A stretch of 64,000 nt of DNA from Massariosphaeria phaeospora. Lineage: Eukaryota > Ascomycota > Dothideomycetes > Pleosporales. The translations under genes were made by a program, and so were the position numbers. The notes beneath the pieces were generated by a model. That model did not search any database, was not told the origin of the DNA, and saw only the letters and a list, made by a program, of their open reading frames with translations. The DNA lies in contig JAADJZ010000002.1 in NCBI GenBank assembly GCA_011032825.1, positions 1,426,001 to 1,490,000 of the forward strand, read 5' to 3'. Positions 34,101 through 44,706 of the stretch are shown here, piece after piece; within the stretch, counting starts at the first letter, position 1, and each line of letters opens with the position of its first letter.

Positions 34101-37100
34101 GTCGACCTTGCTGGGACGCTATTTGCTCTCAACGCCGATGTCAATCTGGTAGCTGTTAACGCCGTCGACGAGACTGGCGGGAAACTAGCGCATGGCAGCA
34201 CAGCTATCGACTTGCCGCCGTACCAGTACAACTACGGACCGATCAAGTACCACGAGACTCGGGCCAGCAAAGAATATCGCCTTCGAAAAGTACCTCGTCA
34301 TGATCTGCTTGGGTCTAAGATAGCAGGCACGACTAGACTGCGTCCCCAATATCGCAACATGCTCCGCGTCAAAGATCTTCCCTGGTTGGACGACCACCGC
34401 ATCCCGCCGCATGTCCTTCACCCAGGCGCAGCACACATTGTCATGGCCATGCTGGCCGCCGAGCAAACCTACAACGAGTTTCCGGGCGCGCTCCCTGTCA
34501 CCGGCATTATTCTCCGGAATGTGTCAATCAAGAAGACGCTCGTGGTTCCCGAAGACGACCATGGCATCGAAATCGTTCTCAGCATGGAGCTTGAAGATGG
34601 AGCAAGCGCCAAGTCGCCAGGCTGGGCTACTTTCTCTATTTCGTCTGTCGTCCGTGACACGGAACAGTGGACTGAGCACTGTTCCGGCCTCTCAAAGGTT
34701 GAAGTTGCTGAATTCGAATCAGTTTCTCCCATCGACACGGCCACCATGGATGGGCGAGCTGTCGATCCAGAGTCCTGGTATAAACGCTTTGCTGACATGG
34801 GTCTCAAATTCGGTCCCTCGTTCCAGGGCTACTCTGAGATCCGCGCGGATCCAATCAAGAACGTGGTCTCGGGTACCCTAGCCTTGAACACAACGAAAGA
34901 CATGTTCCCCGGTGGAGAGTCGGCCTATCCCATTCACCCGGCGTCTCTTGATCTCGTTATTCGCCTTGGTCTCATGGCCTGCAACGGCGGCCAAGCTGAA
35001 ACAGGCAGTGTCCAGCTTCCTATTCACCTCGACCAACTGCGGTACAAGCTCGGCGGCAACCAAGGTCGAGAATGGGCCACTGGGCTGGCGAAGGGCGAGC
35101 TGCGTGGCTTGCGTGGTGCGTACGCGCAGCTGCAGATGTTGGGTGAGGACGGCGACGTCGTCCTGGACGTAGACAACATGCGCTTCATTGATCTGGCCAA
35201 CGAGCAGTCATCAGCTGCAGCTGATCAGGGCAGCAAAGCCTATTTCAGCCCCTATAATCGTCTGGTTTGGAGGCCCGATATCCGGTCTTTAAGCAAAGAA
35301 CAATATGCCGCTCTGTTCTCTTCGACCGAGAACCAAACTGGACCCTTTCCTCAGCTTTCCAAAACATTTGATTTATTGGGCCACGCCAATCCCGATCTCC
35401 GGATACTGCAGCTCATAGTCAGCGGTGACCAGGGCGCTTCTTTGACCATCTTGAAGACTCTCGTCGGTCCCAACGGTATTAAACGGTATCGAGACTATCA
35501 GATAACCGAAGTCTCTCGCGATATGCTTCCCGCTTTAGGACCGGAGTTTCGCGATGTCAATTATTCCGTTCTAGACATTGAGAAAGATCCTCTAGAGCAA
35601 GGCTTTCAGCCAACTTACGATGTTGTCTTGTCAGTAAATGGTCTGCACACCTCCCCAAGTTTACAGAAAGCCTTAGTGAACTGTAAGAAGCTTCTCAGGC
35701 CGGGTGGGAAGCTTGTGTTGCTCGAGCCTACTGAGAAAAATTGGGACGAAGATTTGCTCCAAGCTGGTTTCGAGGCGGGTGCTGAGTTGAAGGTGGATGA
35801 GGGCGACTCTTCCCTTATGATGGCCACGCGACGCGACACAGAGGAGCAGTCCGGTGGAGGAAGCTCAGTGGTGCACCTTCTCCATGGTGCCAATGGTGTA
35901 CCAGAATTACTCAACCACTTGGCCCAAGAATTCGAACGACGCGGTTTATCTACCAAAACTGTCCGGTTCGACAACGCTCGAGATATCACGGGAACCAGTT
36001 CCCGTGTAGTAGCGTTCTTGGATGGAGAAAACCTTCTGCTCGGTGCAGACCTGCATCGTCTCGGACTCTTCCAACACCTCGCCACGACCACTGCCAGCAT
36101 GGTGTGGCTGACATCGTGCGGTATAGTTAAGGGTCGTAACCCGGATGGGGCCTTCGTATCGGGACTATTGCGGACATTGGGCACTGAGAACCCGGCTGGG
36201 CAATTCCTGTCGGTCGATATTGATGCGGAGAATTTCAAACCATCCGACATGGAGCTCGGAGATCTAGTACGCTGTATTGCGGAACAAGAGCTCGCTCTGC
36301 AACCAGAAAGCGGCGATGAAGGGGCGAACCGCGAGTTTACATGGCAAGATGGCTGTCTGTGGGTTAGTCGAATCGTGCCGGACGGAGAACTTCAGGGATA
36401 TGCCGAGACGACAAGCGCCCCAGATGACCAGGCGCTCGAGATGGTGCCGCTCAGCAGCCAGGGTCCAGTGCGAGCGGCCTTCGGGACAGCAGGCATCCTC
36501 ACGTCGCTGTATTTCCGACCCTATGTGGAGCTCCTCAAGCCTTTGCCGAAAGATTGGATCGAGGTTAAAGTGCACGCCGTTGGTCTGAACTGGAAGGATC
36601 TGGGTCTTTGTACCGGGCGATTCGACATGAACAACCTGTCGAACGAGTATTGTGGCGTTGTTACCAAGCGCGGGCCAGCTGTAAGCCACGTCGATGTTGG
36701 CGACTGCGTCTACGGCATGGGCAAGGGACACTTCGGGAACTACACCAGTGTTCCGGCGGAACTCGCGTGCAAGCTCCGATCCGACGTGGATGCCGTCGAA
36801 GCCGCGACCATGCCGTTAGTCTACATGACTGCGGTGTATGCGTTCGAACACGTCACCCGGCTGAGGAAGGGCCAGAAATTGCTCATCCAATCTGCCTCCG
36901 GTGGTCTCGGACTTGCAGCCATCCAGCTTGCTAGGGCCAAGGGTGCCGAGATCTTCGCCACCGCCGGCGGTGCGGAAAAGACTCGTTTCCTGATCGAACA
37001 GATGGGCATCCCATCCACGCACGTCTTCTCCTCGCGTGATTCGACAGACATCAAGCGCATGATCCACGCGACGCAGAATGGCGGCTTTGATGTGATCCTG

Positions 37101-38768
37101 AGTAACTCACAGGGCGAGATGCTTTACGAGACCATCAAAGCCCTGGCACCCTTGGGCCATTTGATCGATGTGGGCCGCCTGGATGTCACGAGTTCCAAGA
37201 ACATGGCTCTGGAACTCTTCCAGAAGAGCGCCAGCTTCACATCGTTTGACCTGGGCCTCGTCATCGACCGCGACATCCATCTCGGCGGAGAGCTCATGCG
37301 GTCGGTCGACAAGCACTATACGGCAGGAAACATCGGACCCGTTAGACCTTACACGGCGGCAGACATCTCGCAGCTGGGTCAGACGCTGCTGCGCTTCTCT
37401 AAGGGAACGCACATTGGCAAGATGGTGATCTCGTACCAGGACCCGAACTCCACGGTCAGGATGCACAAATCAGTCACGCCCGCTCAGTTCGATCCCGAAG
37501 CTCGTTACATCCTCGTCGGCGGCTTGAGCGGCCTTGGCCGGTCCATCGTCCGGTACATGAGCGATCGTGGCGCCCGAGACGTCGTCGTCTGGTCCCGCAG
37601 CGGGCCAAACAACCTGTCTCCAGAAGCGAGGTCGTTGATTGAAGAGTTAGCAGCTAAGCGCGTACGCGTGCAACCCGTTACCTGCGACGTGAGTGACCGT
37701 GAGCAGGTCATGCGGGCCATGCAGCACGCCAGCTCCGGTCGCACTGTGCGCGGAATCCTCAACTACGCCGTCTCCTACCAGGACATCTCGTTTGAGAAAC
37801 TGACAGCGGAGATGTTTCACGAAGGCATGGCGGCGAAAGTGCTAGGAACCAGGAACCTGCACGAGGCCACGAAGGCATTGCCTCTGGACTTCTTCGCCAT
37901 GGTGTCTACCACGGGCACGGTCCATGCGTTCCCCACGCAGAGTACGTATCTCGCCGCCAACAACTTCTTGGATTACTTTGCGCGCTACCGCCGGCGGTGC
38001 GGACTGCCCGCTTCGACAGTCTCTCTGGGGTTCATCAGTGACTTGGGCGCGTTGACCCAGGACCCCGTCACTGTCAACATGATCGCACGCACGCGGTGTC
38101 AGAGCGTCACAGGCGCCCAGGTCCTGCGCATGCTAGAGCCGGCGTTTGTAAGCCCCAGCGAGCCCCATGATGCTCATCAACAATGGCTCGGCCGTTCCCA
38201 AGATCCGCTGTCAGAAGCCAACATCGTGACAGCCATGGACCCAGCCGTCTTCGCCAACATGAAGCGCGAAGAAACCGACGCAGCAAAGACAGCCTCGTCC
38301 TCTGGCGCAGCCCCCCGCTGGTACCACGACGCGCGAGCGTCGATCGTGCTGCGCGCCGCAGACGACGCCTGGCGTCACCAAGCCGGCGCCGATGCAAAAG
38401 CCCAGGACCTTGACACGTCGGCCGACAAATCGCCCGCTGCGCAGCTGCGGCGCCAGTTCCAGGTCTCGGTCAGCCAGATCAAGAAGCTGGACAGTGGGGA
38501 GAGCAAGGCGGCCGAACTCGCCCAGCTTGTCGCCTTCGTCACGGACGCTATACGCGCGACGGTGGCAGGCATGCTGTTCATCGACCCGTCGGCTGTGAAT
38601 ATGTCGAGTACGGTGGCAGACCATGGTATTGACAGTTTGCTTGCGGCCGAGTTCCGGAACTGGCTGCATGGGGCGTTTGGCAAGAATATTAGCATGTTGG
38701 ATTTGATGGATGCGCGGATGAAGATTGATGTGTTGGCGCGGACGGTGGTGGAGGAGGCGGCGAAGTGA
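31138..38768 (+). CDS. Highly reducing type I polyketide synthase (KS-AT-DH-psiMT-ER-KR-ACP), 2508 aa
   Basis: Iterative synthase predicted to build a reduced polyketide from malonyl-CoA. Exons 31138-31189, 31239-32085, 32141-38768; introns of 49 and 55 bp, with the first inside the VGIGCRMPGG motif. KS residues ~10-435: Cys182 in INSACTS (usual DTACSS), His317 in ECHGTGT, His359 in TNMGH. Linker ~457-510 is Asn/Gly/His-rich. AT ~615-930: FTGQGAQW, GHSSGE Ser ~711, YHSHHM. DH ~1020-1320: His1052 in DDHRIPPHVLHPGA, where the motif glycine is Pro, and Asp1237 in HPASLDLV. A methyltransferase-like region ~1370-1500 keeps LLRPGGKLVLLE but has LQLIVSGDQGA where the SAM motif should be. ER ~1740-2060: NWKDL, SASGGLGLAAIQLA. 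KR ~2085-2260: VGGLSGLGRSI, STYLAANNF. ACP Ser ~2465 in DHGIDSLLAAE. There is no thioesterase, so release needs another factor. No tailoring genes adjoin. Product unknown. Confidence 0.93.
32612..32759 (+). repeat. Asn/Gly/His-rich repeat in the PKS KS-AT linker
   Basis: In-frame units encode NGH, NGHG and then four to five copies of ATNG. The latter come from a 12-bp unit GCAACGAATGG(C/T) repeated at 32697-32759 with few changes. This is a flexible inter-domain spacer and a likely site of length variation between strains. Confidence 0.88.
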
Positions 38769-39938
38769 GACGCTGCGGTTGGTAGATGAACTGGCCTTCG
38801 CCTTGGTGGGCTTTTGGACAGTAGTTTAGTTCCGTAGCCGTATAAGACAGAGCAGATATATTCACCAATGTTCCTCCTTCCTAATCCTCTTGTATCTCTT
38901 TTACCCCCTTCTAGATCACCCGGAGCAGTTCGTCAACCCCGACCGAAGCTCTTATCAATTAACAGCGGGAACAAAAAAGACGTACTAATAAGACAAGAGA
39001 CGAACGAGTAAGGCGACTAAAAGGGTAGAAAGAAAGAATGGGGCGTAGCTCAAGAAAAGCGAAGGAGCTGAGGAACTCTTCTCTGGCAAACCTTTCAGGA
39101 ACAATAGAGTCAAACACATACCTCACCAATACATCCACCCCAAAATCCAAGCTCTCTCTTCCAGAAGAGAGCTGTTGAATCGCGACTTGCAAACACGCAA
39201 CATACCTTGCTACTCATCTCGAAAAGAACCATCCTATCCCATCCCAACCCATCATCTCCAACCCCCAACACCTTGCCCATGCGCTCAATCCATCATCCAT
39301 CCATCCAGACCCGCATCCACACCCCCCGAGTCTTAATTCCAGCCCCTCTACCCTCCTACCCTCCTCCCATCCCTGTCCCACTTCTCCGTCCACCGTAGTC
39401 GTGTCCACGTGATATCCAGAGGTGGAAGAAATCAGAGTCGTATTCAGAGCCAGAGCACACATGGTGCTAGTTGTAGTTCCCATCCCATCGGCCCACATCG
39501 GCTCCTTCGCTTAGTCATCTCATCCTCTCCCATCCCATCCCAATCCATCTCAGCCCCTTGTACCTACAAACCGCAAAAAATCGCAGTAACATTAACAACT
39601 GTAGAAACCGTGACATTTACATTTAACCTCCGCAAGAACACTATCAGAGCTCGTCTGTCGCCGTGATACTCCGCAAAATTCGTAGTTGCGTTCCTTAAGG
39701 AAGCCGCTTCCCGCTCCCTATCCGATCCGATCCACACTAAGCTTCGCTGACTAACCAGCCCCGCCCCGCCCACAAATCGCCCCCTTGCTTACCCCACCAC
39801 CCCACTTACCCTCGCCCTCGCCCTTTCCTCACCGCCCTGCCCCCCGCTTACCCACAACCACACACACTTCCTTTTCTCTTTCACTCTCAATTACTATCTA
39901 CATATATTTTCCCAAACGCAAAACTTTCACAATCCACC
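38769..39938. other. Intergenic, PKS 3' flank to tRNA
   Basis: No supported gene. From about 39210 to 39540 the plus strand is C/CCATC-rich low-complexity sequence. The last 60 bp before the tRNA are pyrimidine-rich. Confidence 0.5.
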
Positions 39939-40026
39939 GGGCCGGTAACTCAGTGGTAGAGTGTAGGACTGCAGTTGATCAAATACCGTCTTCCCGAAGT
40001 CACCGGTTCGACTCCGGTTCGGCCCT
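39939..40026 (+). tRNA. tRNA-Cys (anticodon GCA) with a 16-nt intron
   Basis: The full cloverleaf can be folded by eye. Acceptor stem is GGGCCGG with TCGGCCC (last pair G-U). D stem is ACTC/GAGT with loop AGTGGTA. Anticodon loop is CTGCAGT, read as U33, GCA 34-36, G37. T stem is ACCGG/CCGGT with loop TTCGACT. The anticodon stem needs removal of 39975-39990 (16 nt, directly after position 37, the standard intron site). It then pairs TAGGA with TCCCG, with one A-C mismatch at 28-42. U at the discriminator position fits tRNA-Cys. Internal A box (TAACTCAGTGG-like) and B box (GGTTCGACTCC) are present, and T runs follow at once as a Pol III terminator. Confidence 0.88.
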
Positions 40027-40056
40027 TTGTTTTTTGGCGATTTTTGTTTTTTTTAT
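40026..40056 (+). terminator. Pol III terminator T runs
   Basis: TTTGTTTTTT and further T runs directly downstream of the tRNA-Cys 3' end. Confidence 0.7.
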
Positions 40057-40746
40057 TGCGCTGGGGACAGGAAGGGAGGAGAGAGAGGAGGGAGGAATGT
40101 AGGGTAGGGGGTTATCTTCTTTTGTTTTTGCTTGGTGGGTGCTTGTAGGAAATAAGAAGTGCTTTTGGGTTGAGGGAGGGGATGGTAGTGATTGATTACG
40201 GACAGAGTTGCCCGTGCTTTGTTGGTGGTTGTGCAATATTGCTTGGTGTTGACTTCCTTGAAGCAAGCTGCTTGTACCATCGTCAAGCAAAGCTCCCACC
40301 TCTCTCTCTGTTCCTCCCCACACAAAAACACCCTCTCACTCTACTCCACCTACCTAACAACCAAACAAGTCCCCCCAAACCACCAAGCTCCCCATCCCCA
40401 TCCCCATCTCCACCGCCAAGCCCTACTAACCAGCCCTCAACACCACTCGCATTCCCACAAGCCAGTCACGCCATCCATACAAGCGCCTACCTCACTATTC
40501 CCCCGTCCCGTCCCGTCCGTCCAGACCCACAGCTCAGCACAGCACATATGCAAGTCATGCCGTTGAGATGCCCTTGGTTGCGCGCCGGAGTGGCAGCGGA
40601 AGCGATGTGTACCGCAAAAAGCAAATGTGGAAGTGGGGAGGGTGGGGTGCGGTGGGGTGCGGTATACAGAACATGCGGGATAATGGGGGTGGTGGGCAAA
40701 GGGAGGGGAGGGTAGGCAGAAGGGGAGGGGAAGGGTGTGTAGACGT

Positions 40747-40771
40747 TCGAGCTGAGCCGAGCTGAGCCGAG
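40747..40771. repeat. (GAGCTGAGCC)n short tandem repeat
   Basis: About two and a half 10-bp units, read directly. Similar AGCTCAGCT words recur near 10970 and 16830. Confidence 0.75.
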
Positions 40772-41168
40772 CTGGTGGAATGGTGGTGTCGGAGGAGAAT
40801 TAGGGAGGACGACTGTGAGACCACCATGTGAAGTAGGTGTACGGTGGTAAGGAGCAGAGCCAGCGCCAGCTTCGGGTAGGACCGCAACGCGGCTGCGACG
40901 TCTGACCGCAACATCAACATTACATGATATTAGCAGACAGAGGAAACGGCCGAACACGGTACGGGCGCGTCGATGGTTCCCTGGAAGCTTCTGTGTGCAA
41001 GCCTCAATGGTCGTACATCAGCCCAGATCAGCTCAGTCAGTCATCAGCCAGGACACCCAAGTGCAACCAACCACACCGCCAACACAGCGGCAGCAGATAG
41101 GTGGCTGGAGTTTTACGAAAAAACTGTTGCTGTCCTTCGATGGAATTTTGGTCTACTATTTTTTTCTA

Positions 41169-41198
41169 CCCGCCTGCCCGCCTGCCCGCCTGCCCGCC
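41169..41198. repeat. (CCCGCCTG)n short tandem repeat
   Basis: Nearly four perfect 8-bp units downstream of DDI1. Confidence 0.85.
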
Positions 41199-41694
41199 AA
41201 TCCATCCCCGTATGAAGAAGAAGAAGACGGAAGATGTGCCTCGCCGCCTGGAATGTGAGTCCCGGCGTAGATAATACACGTCCGTAGGTGCACGAGCAAA
41301 GAGACTTTCTAGATAGAAAGATCTTGCTGACGTCGTGAGCTCATGTAGAGTCATGTCTCGTGTTTGGTGGCATGAGTTGGGGGTGAGAAAAGGAGGGGGG
41401 GAGGGGAAAGACACCATACTCGATCGTAAGAGACCAAAAAAAATCCTCCCTGACCCCCACACATGATAGGAAAGACGAGCCCAATCTTTGCTTTGCCGCA
41501 GTGATAAGACATGGTTGAAAGAAACAGCAAATAAGAAGGTGAAGAAAACCTAGATATGGCCCGTCATGCATTTCGCTCCATATTCGCCAATCCTATGCAG
41601 GGTGTTGAGAGGGAAATAGTCATTGCCGTTATATCTTTCTCGCTGGCCGTCGTCGTAGTAGTCGTTTGTCAACTACATGCAAGTTGCTTTTCCA

Positions 41695-43120
41695 CTAGCC
41701 ATTCCTAGAGAAGAGAAGCTCTGCTGCGTATTGAACTTCGCCGTTTGTCGCTTGCAGCGCCCGAACTGCATCTTCGCGCGAAAATCCGAGATTCAGAAGC
41801 TGCTGAATGTGCTCCTCGGGGAAGCCGTCCGACGGTGCTGCCTGGGCTTGCACAGGCGGTACGAATGGTGCGCCACTGGGTTTGCCCTGAACTTGGGAGG
41901 AAGAGCTTGCTGCCACGCTAGGCTCTGCAGCCGACGTCGTACCCGCCGGTCTCACAGCGCCGGATCGTGCCCCAATTTCAGTGCCATTGGGCCCGGCAAC
42001 GGTAGGCTCGTTCAATTCAGCCTCTTCTAGGTTCTTGGGGATCTCGGATTCAGGCAGGAACGGCACGTCGATGCCTTCGAAGCTGAGGCAGTTCTTCTCT
42101 AGATCGATTTTGGCCTTGTAGCGCTTGAGCATGTCGAGTCCAAAGAGCAAATCCACGTCTTTGCCTTCCATGACAGTAAAGGCGCATGGCATCAGCGCTC
42201 CACCAATCTTAATCTCAGCGTGATGCACACGACCTAGTATTTTAGCCGTTCCGACACCCCGGGCTATGCCAGAGTAGCGCGTGTCAAGCAGGCGTGCCAG
42301 GCCACACCTATCGGCGCAGCCGGGAGACATGATGGTCGCCTGGGCGCCAGAGTCAACGAAGGCTTTGACCGGATAGCCATTGACCTCGGTGTCGATGTAG
42401 AGCATGTGCACGCGGACGAAAACTAGCACAGTCAGTATTAGTCGTGAGGCTGCAGTTCTACACGTACCTTCGGGGTTGTGCTCGTACGCATGCTGCAGAT
42501 TCTCAATGACGCGGTCCTGGCGGATGATCTCCTCGATCTTGCGCTGTGCGTCGACATTGAAGGGGTCGTGATTGAGGAGAGAGACTTGGTTCTGGCGCTC
42601 GCGCTCGGCCTGCTCTTCCTGTCGTTGCCTCATTTGGTATGCGTCTCGCCAGCGGGCGGGGTCATGGATAGTAGCGAGAAGCTCGGGTTGGCGCTCCCGG
42701 AGATCTTGCTGGAGCGTGGGATCGTTCAAGATATGCTGTCGCAAGGCCTCTGGGTCGGGTGGCGGGCGACGGGTTGTACCAGCAGCAGTCTGCCCTTGCG
42801 CAACGTCCCGACGACGCCGGATGAGCACGGCCAGCATCTCGCCATCGCGGATACCGGCCTCCTCGAGTGTCTGGGCTTCCTGATTGAGCGCGCGGCCGTT
42901 GAGGAAGAGGTTCTGGGCGGTCGCGGGGAAGCTCGTTTCGGCCTCGACGAAGCCCTTGAGGTCCTTGACGGTGAGGCCCGGCGGCAGGTCCAGCGTCAGC
43001 AGCTCCTGGTCCGACGGCTCGTTGGGTGCGTTGATGGATATGGTGACGCGTGGCCTATTTGAGCAATGTTAGCCGTCCGTTTTAGCTAGTCGCACAGGAA
43101 CGGTTTCGGGAGCCTCACAT
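41695..43120 (-). CDS. DDI1: Ubiquitin-shuttle aspartic protease Ddi1
   Basis: Ubiquitin-dependent protease/shuttle factor that delivers or cleaves ubiquitylated clients for the proteasome (family knowledge). Exons 43120-43119, 43054-42468, 42422-41695, giving 438 aa. The start codon is split: AT before a 64-bp intron (GTGAGG...GGCTAAC...AAATAG) and G after it, giving MPRVTISINAP. The second intron is 45 bp. Residues 1-75 are the ubiquitin-like domain (LTLDLPPGLTVKDLKGFVE, LFLNGRAL). Residues ~90-190 are the helical HDD region (LRQHILNDPTLQQDLRERQP, NLQHAYEHNPE). The retroviral-protease-like domain starts VHMLYIDTEVNGYPVKAFVD and carries catalytic DSGAQATIMS (Asp ~219). A C-terminal UBA follows a Ser/Ala/Pro linker (EEHIQQLLNLGFSREDAVRA), so all three functional parts are present. 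Confidence 0.93.
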
Positions 43121-44706
43121 GGTTGTGGAGGAGCCGGTGGGCGTGCTCCTTGCGTTGTATGCAGGTGATTCTGTATCCGTCCAAGAGACGGTTGCACACT
43201 GGGCGGACGGAGGGGATGGAGGGCAGTTCTGGGTGGTCGCAGCGGCGAGGTGCTCGGTAGGCGCTCCCGGAAACGCGTTGGTGAAGGAGCGTGGAGGGAG
43301 CACGCCGAAGTAGGGCCCGCGCCGTCACCGCTTCGTGCCTGGGTGCCTGGAAAGCGATGGAAGGTCGCGGGGGAGCTCGCGTAGTGGGCGGTCGGAGCCC
43401 AGCGGGGAGCGGTTAATAATCAGCAGGTCGCGGCGGCGGTCATGGCGGGATGGGCGCTGGCGCTGGCTTCTGGCTCTGGCTCTGGCTCTGGCTCTGGCGC
43501 TGGCGCTCGTGTGCGTCTGGTTACCTCGAGCGTAGGCGGGGGCAGATAAATACCGGGCGGCGGTAGGCTGGACTGGACTGGGAGGCAGCTGGCCGCGAAC
43601 GACGCTGCAGACACGGCGGACACGGCGAACACGGCCTGGACATGCCACCGCAACTGAAACTCGCTGCCGGCAGGGGCATGGCGGGGTATTGCCAGGCTGC
43701 GACGCGGCGGTTGGTGGACAGCCCATGGATGGAGCAGCCGGACGAGCTGTGTTATTATTGTGGACCCAGATTTGGCAGATAGCTGTTGGAGCTAGGCCTG
43801 ATGCATGATAACGGTAGCTGCTGTGGGATAGCGCACGATCTTCCGCAGCTAAATGCAGGTGTTAGGACCGCATTACATACAATACGGCTTAGCTGCAGCT
43901 TAGTAGATCCTGTAGTATGCTAATCACAATACGAGCTTCTTTTAGAAAGAGAAGAGTAGCTCTGTTACACGTAGCTAACTCTTCTCTATTTACATTCTAG
44001 CTATTCTATCTCTATTAATCAAGCGCTAATGGTAGGCTAAGCTGTTCTGAGACTAAACCTGTATAGTATTTCGAGATTACTAGCCTATCGTAAGCCTGCT
44101 AAGATCGCGCTAGAGACCCGCTAGCTGCAACGGGTACAGTCTGAAGAACAGCCGCCGCACACAATGCCACCTCTAACGTCGCTGACTGTCAAATCTGTCT
44201 TGCATCCAGGGATATTGCAGACATGTCATGGGCTGCTCTGCCCCTCCGGTCTGGCAGGATCGGCCTGTGCATTGATGTCCAGGCGTGCTCTACCTACAGC
44301 CGTGGTACGTGGTGCTACTCGCCCGTCCACGGATAACTGTGCGGTGCTCCGGACACGAGCAGATGCTGGTGCAAACCAGGAATTCGTCGTGATGGGCCCT
44401 GCCGTACCACCCCTCTAGCTCTGGCAACATGTAACAGTGCGGAAACCCTCGATCAGAGGGCCGTCGACGTCTAATGCTGCCGCCCTAAGCACCCTCGAAA
44501 AGCCCCCCCGCAGCGGTGGCATAGGGCTCTCGCCTATTCGGGCCAGCTGATCTCCAACCGGCTACCGCCGGCCAAGCCCGACGGCCCGTGCCCAGAACCC
44601 CCCTCCGCTACACTGCACAACTCTTGCGCACCCTCGAACCGTTTTATTTCCTGCTTCCTGTGCCCGCGGCCACCTCGGAATTACCAACCTCTAATCGGCC
44701 GCCAAG
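43121..44706. other. Intergenic between divergent DDI1 and GNAT genes
   Basis: It includes a GGCTCT/GGCGCT hexamer repeat at about 43455-43510. A TA-rich, stop-dense block at about 43780-44130 has many CTAG/TAGC/TTAG words, like a decayed repeat. GC-rich promoter sequence lies before the GNAT gene. A short open frame at 44164-44418 is not believable. Confidence 0.5.
43455..43510. repeat. (GGCTCT/GGCGCT)n hexamer repeat
   Basis: About nine hexamer units in a row, mixed GGCTCT, GGCGCT and GGCTTCT, upstream of DDI1. Confidence 0.85.

Larger units (their letters stand above)
40057..41694. other. Intergenic between tRNA-Cys and DDI1
   Basis: No supported gene. It contains low-complexity C/CCCCAT-rich sequence at 40310-40470, a GAGCTGAGCC tandem repeat at about 40747-40771 and a CCCGCCTG tandem repeat at about 41169-41198. 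Confidence 0.5.

Noticed and set aside
24982..38768. A polyketide cluster including the SAM methyltransferase at 24982-25890
   Set aside because: Five kilobases, a small membrane-protein gene and a kinase gene separate them, and no other tailoring or regulatory gene is present.
44164..44418. 84-codon plus-strand frame between DDI1 and GNAT
   Set aside because: Short, lies just after a decayed TA-rich block and shows no recognisable content or splice partner.
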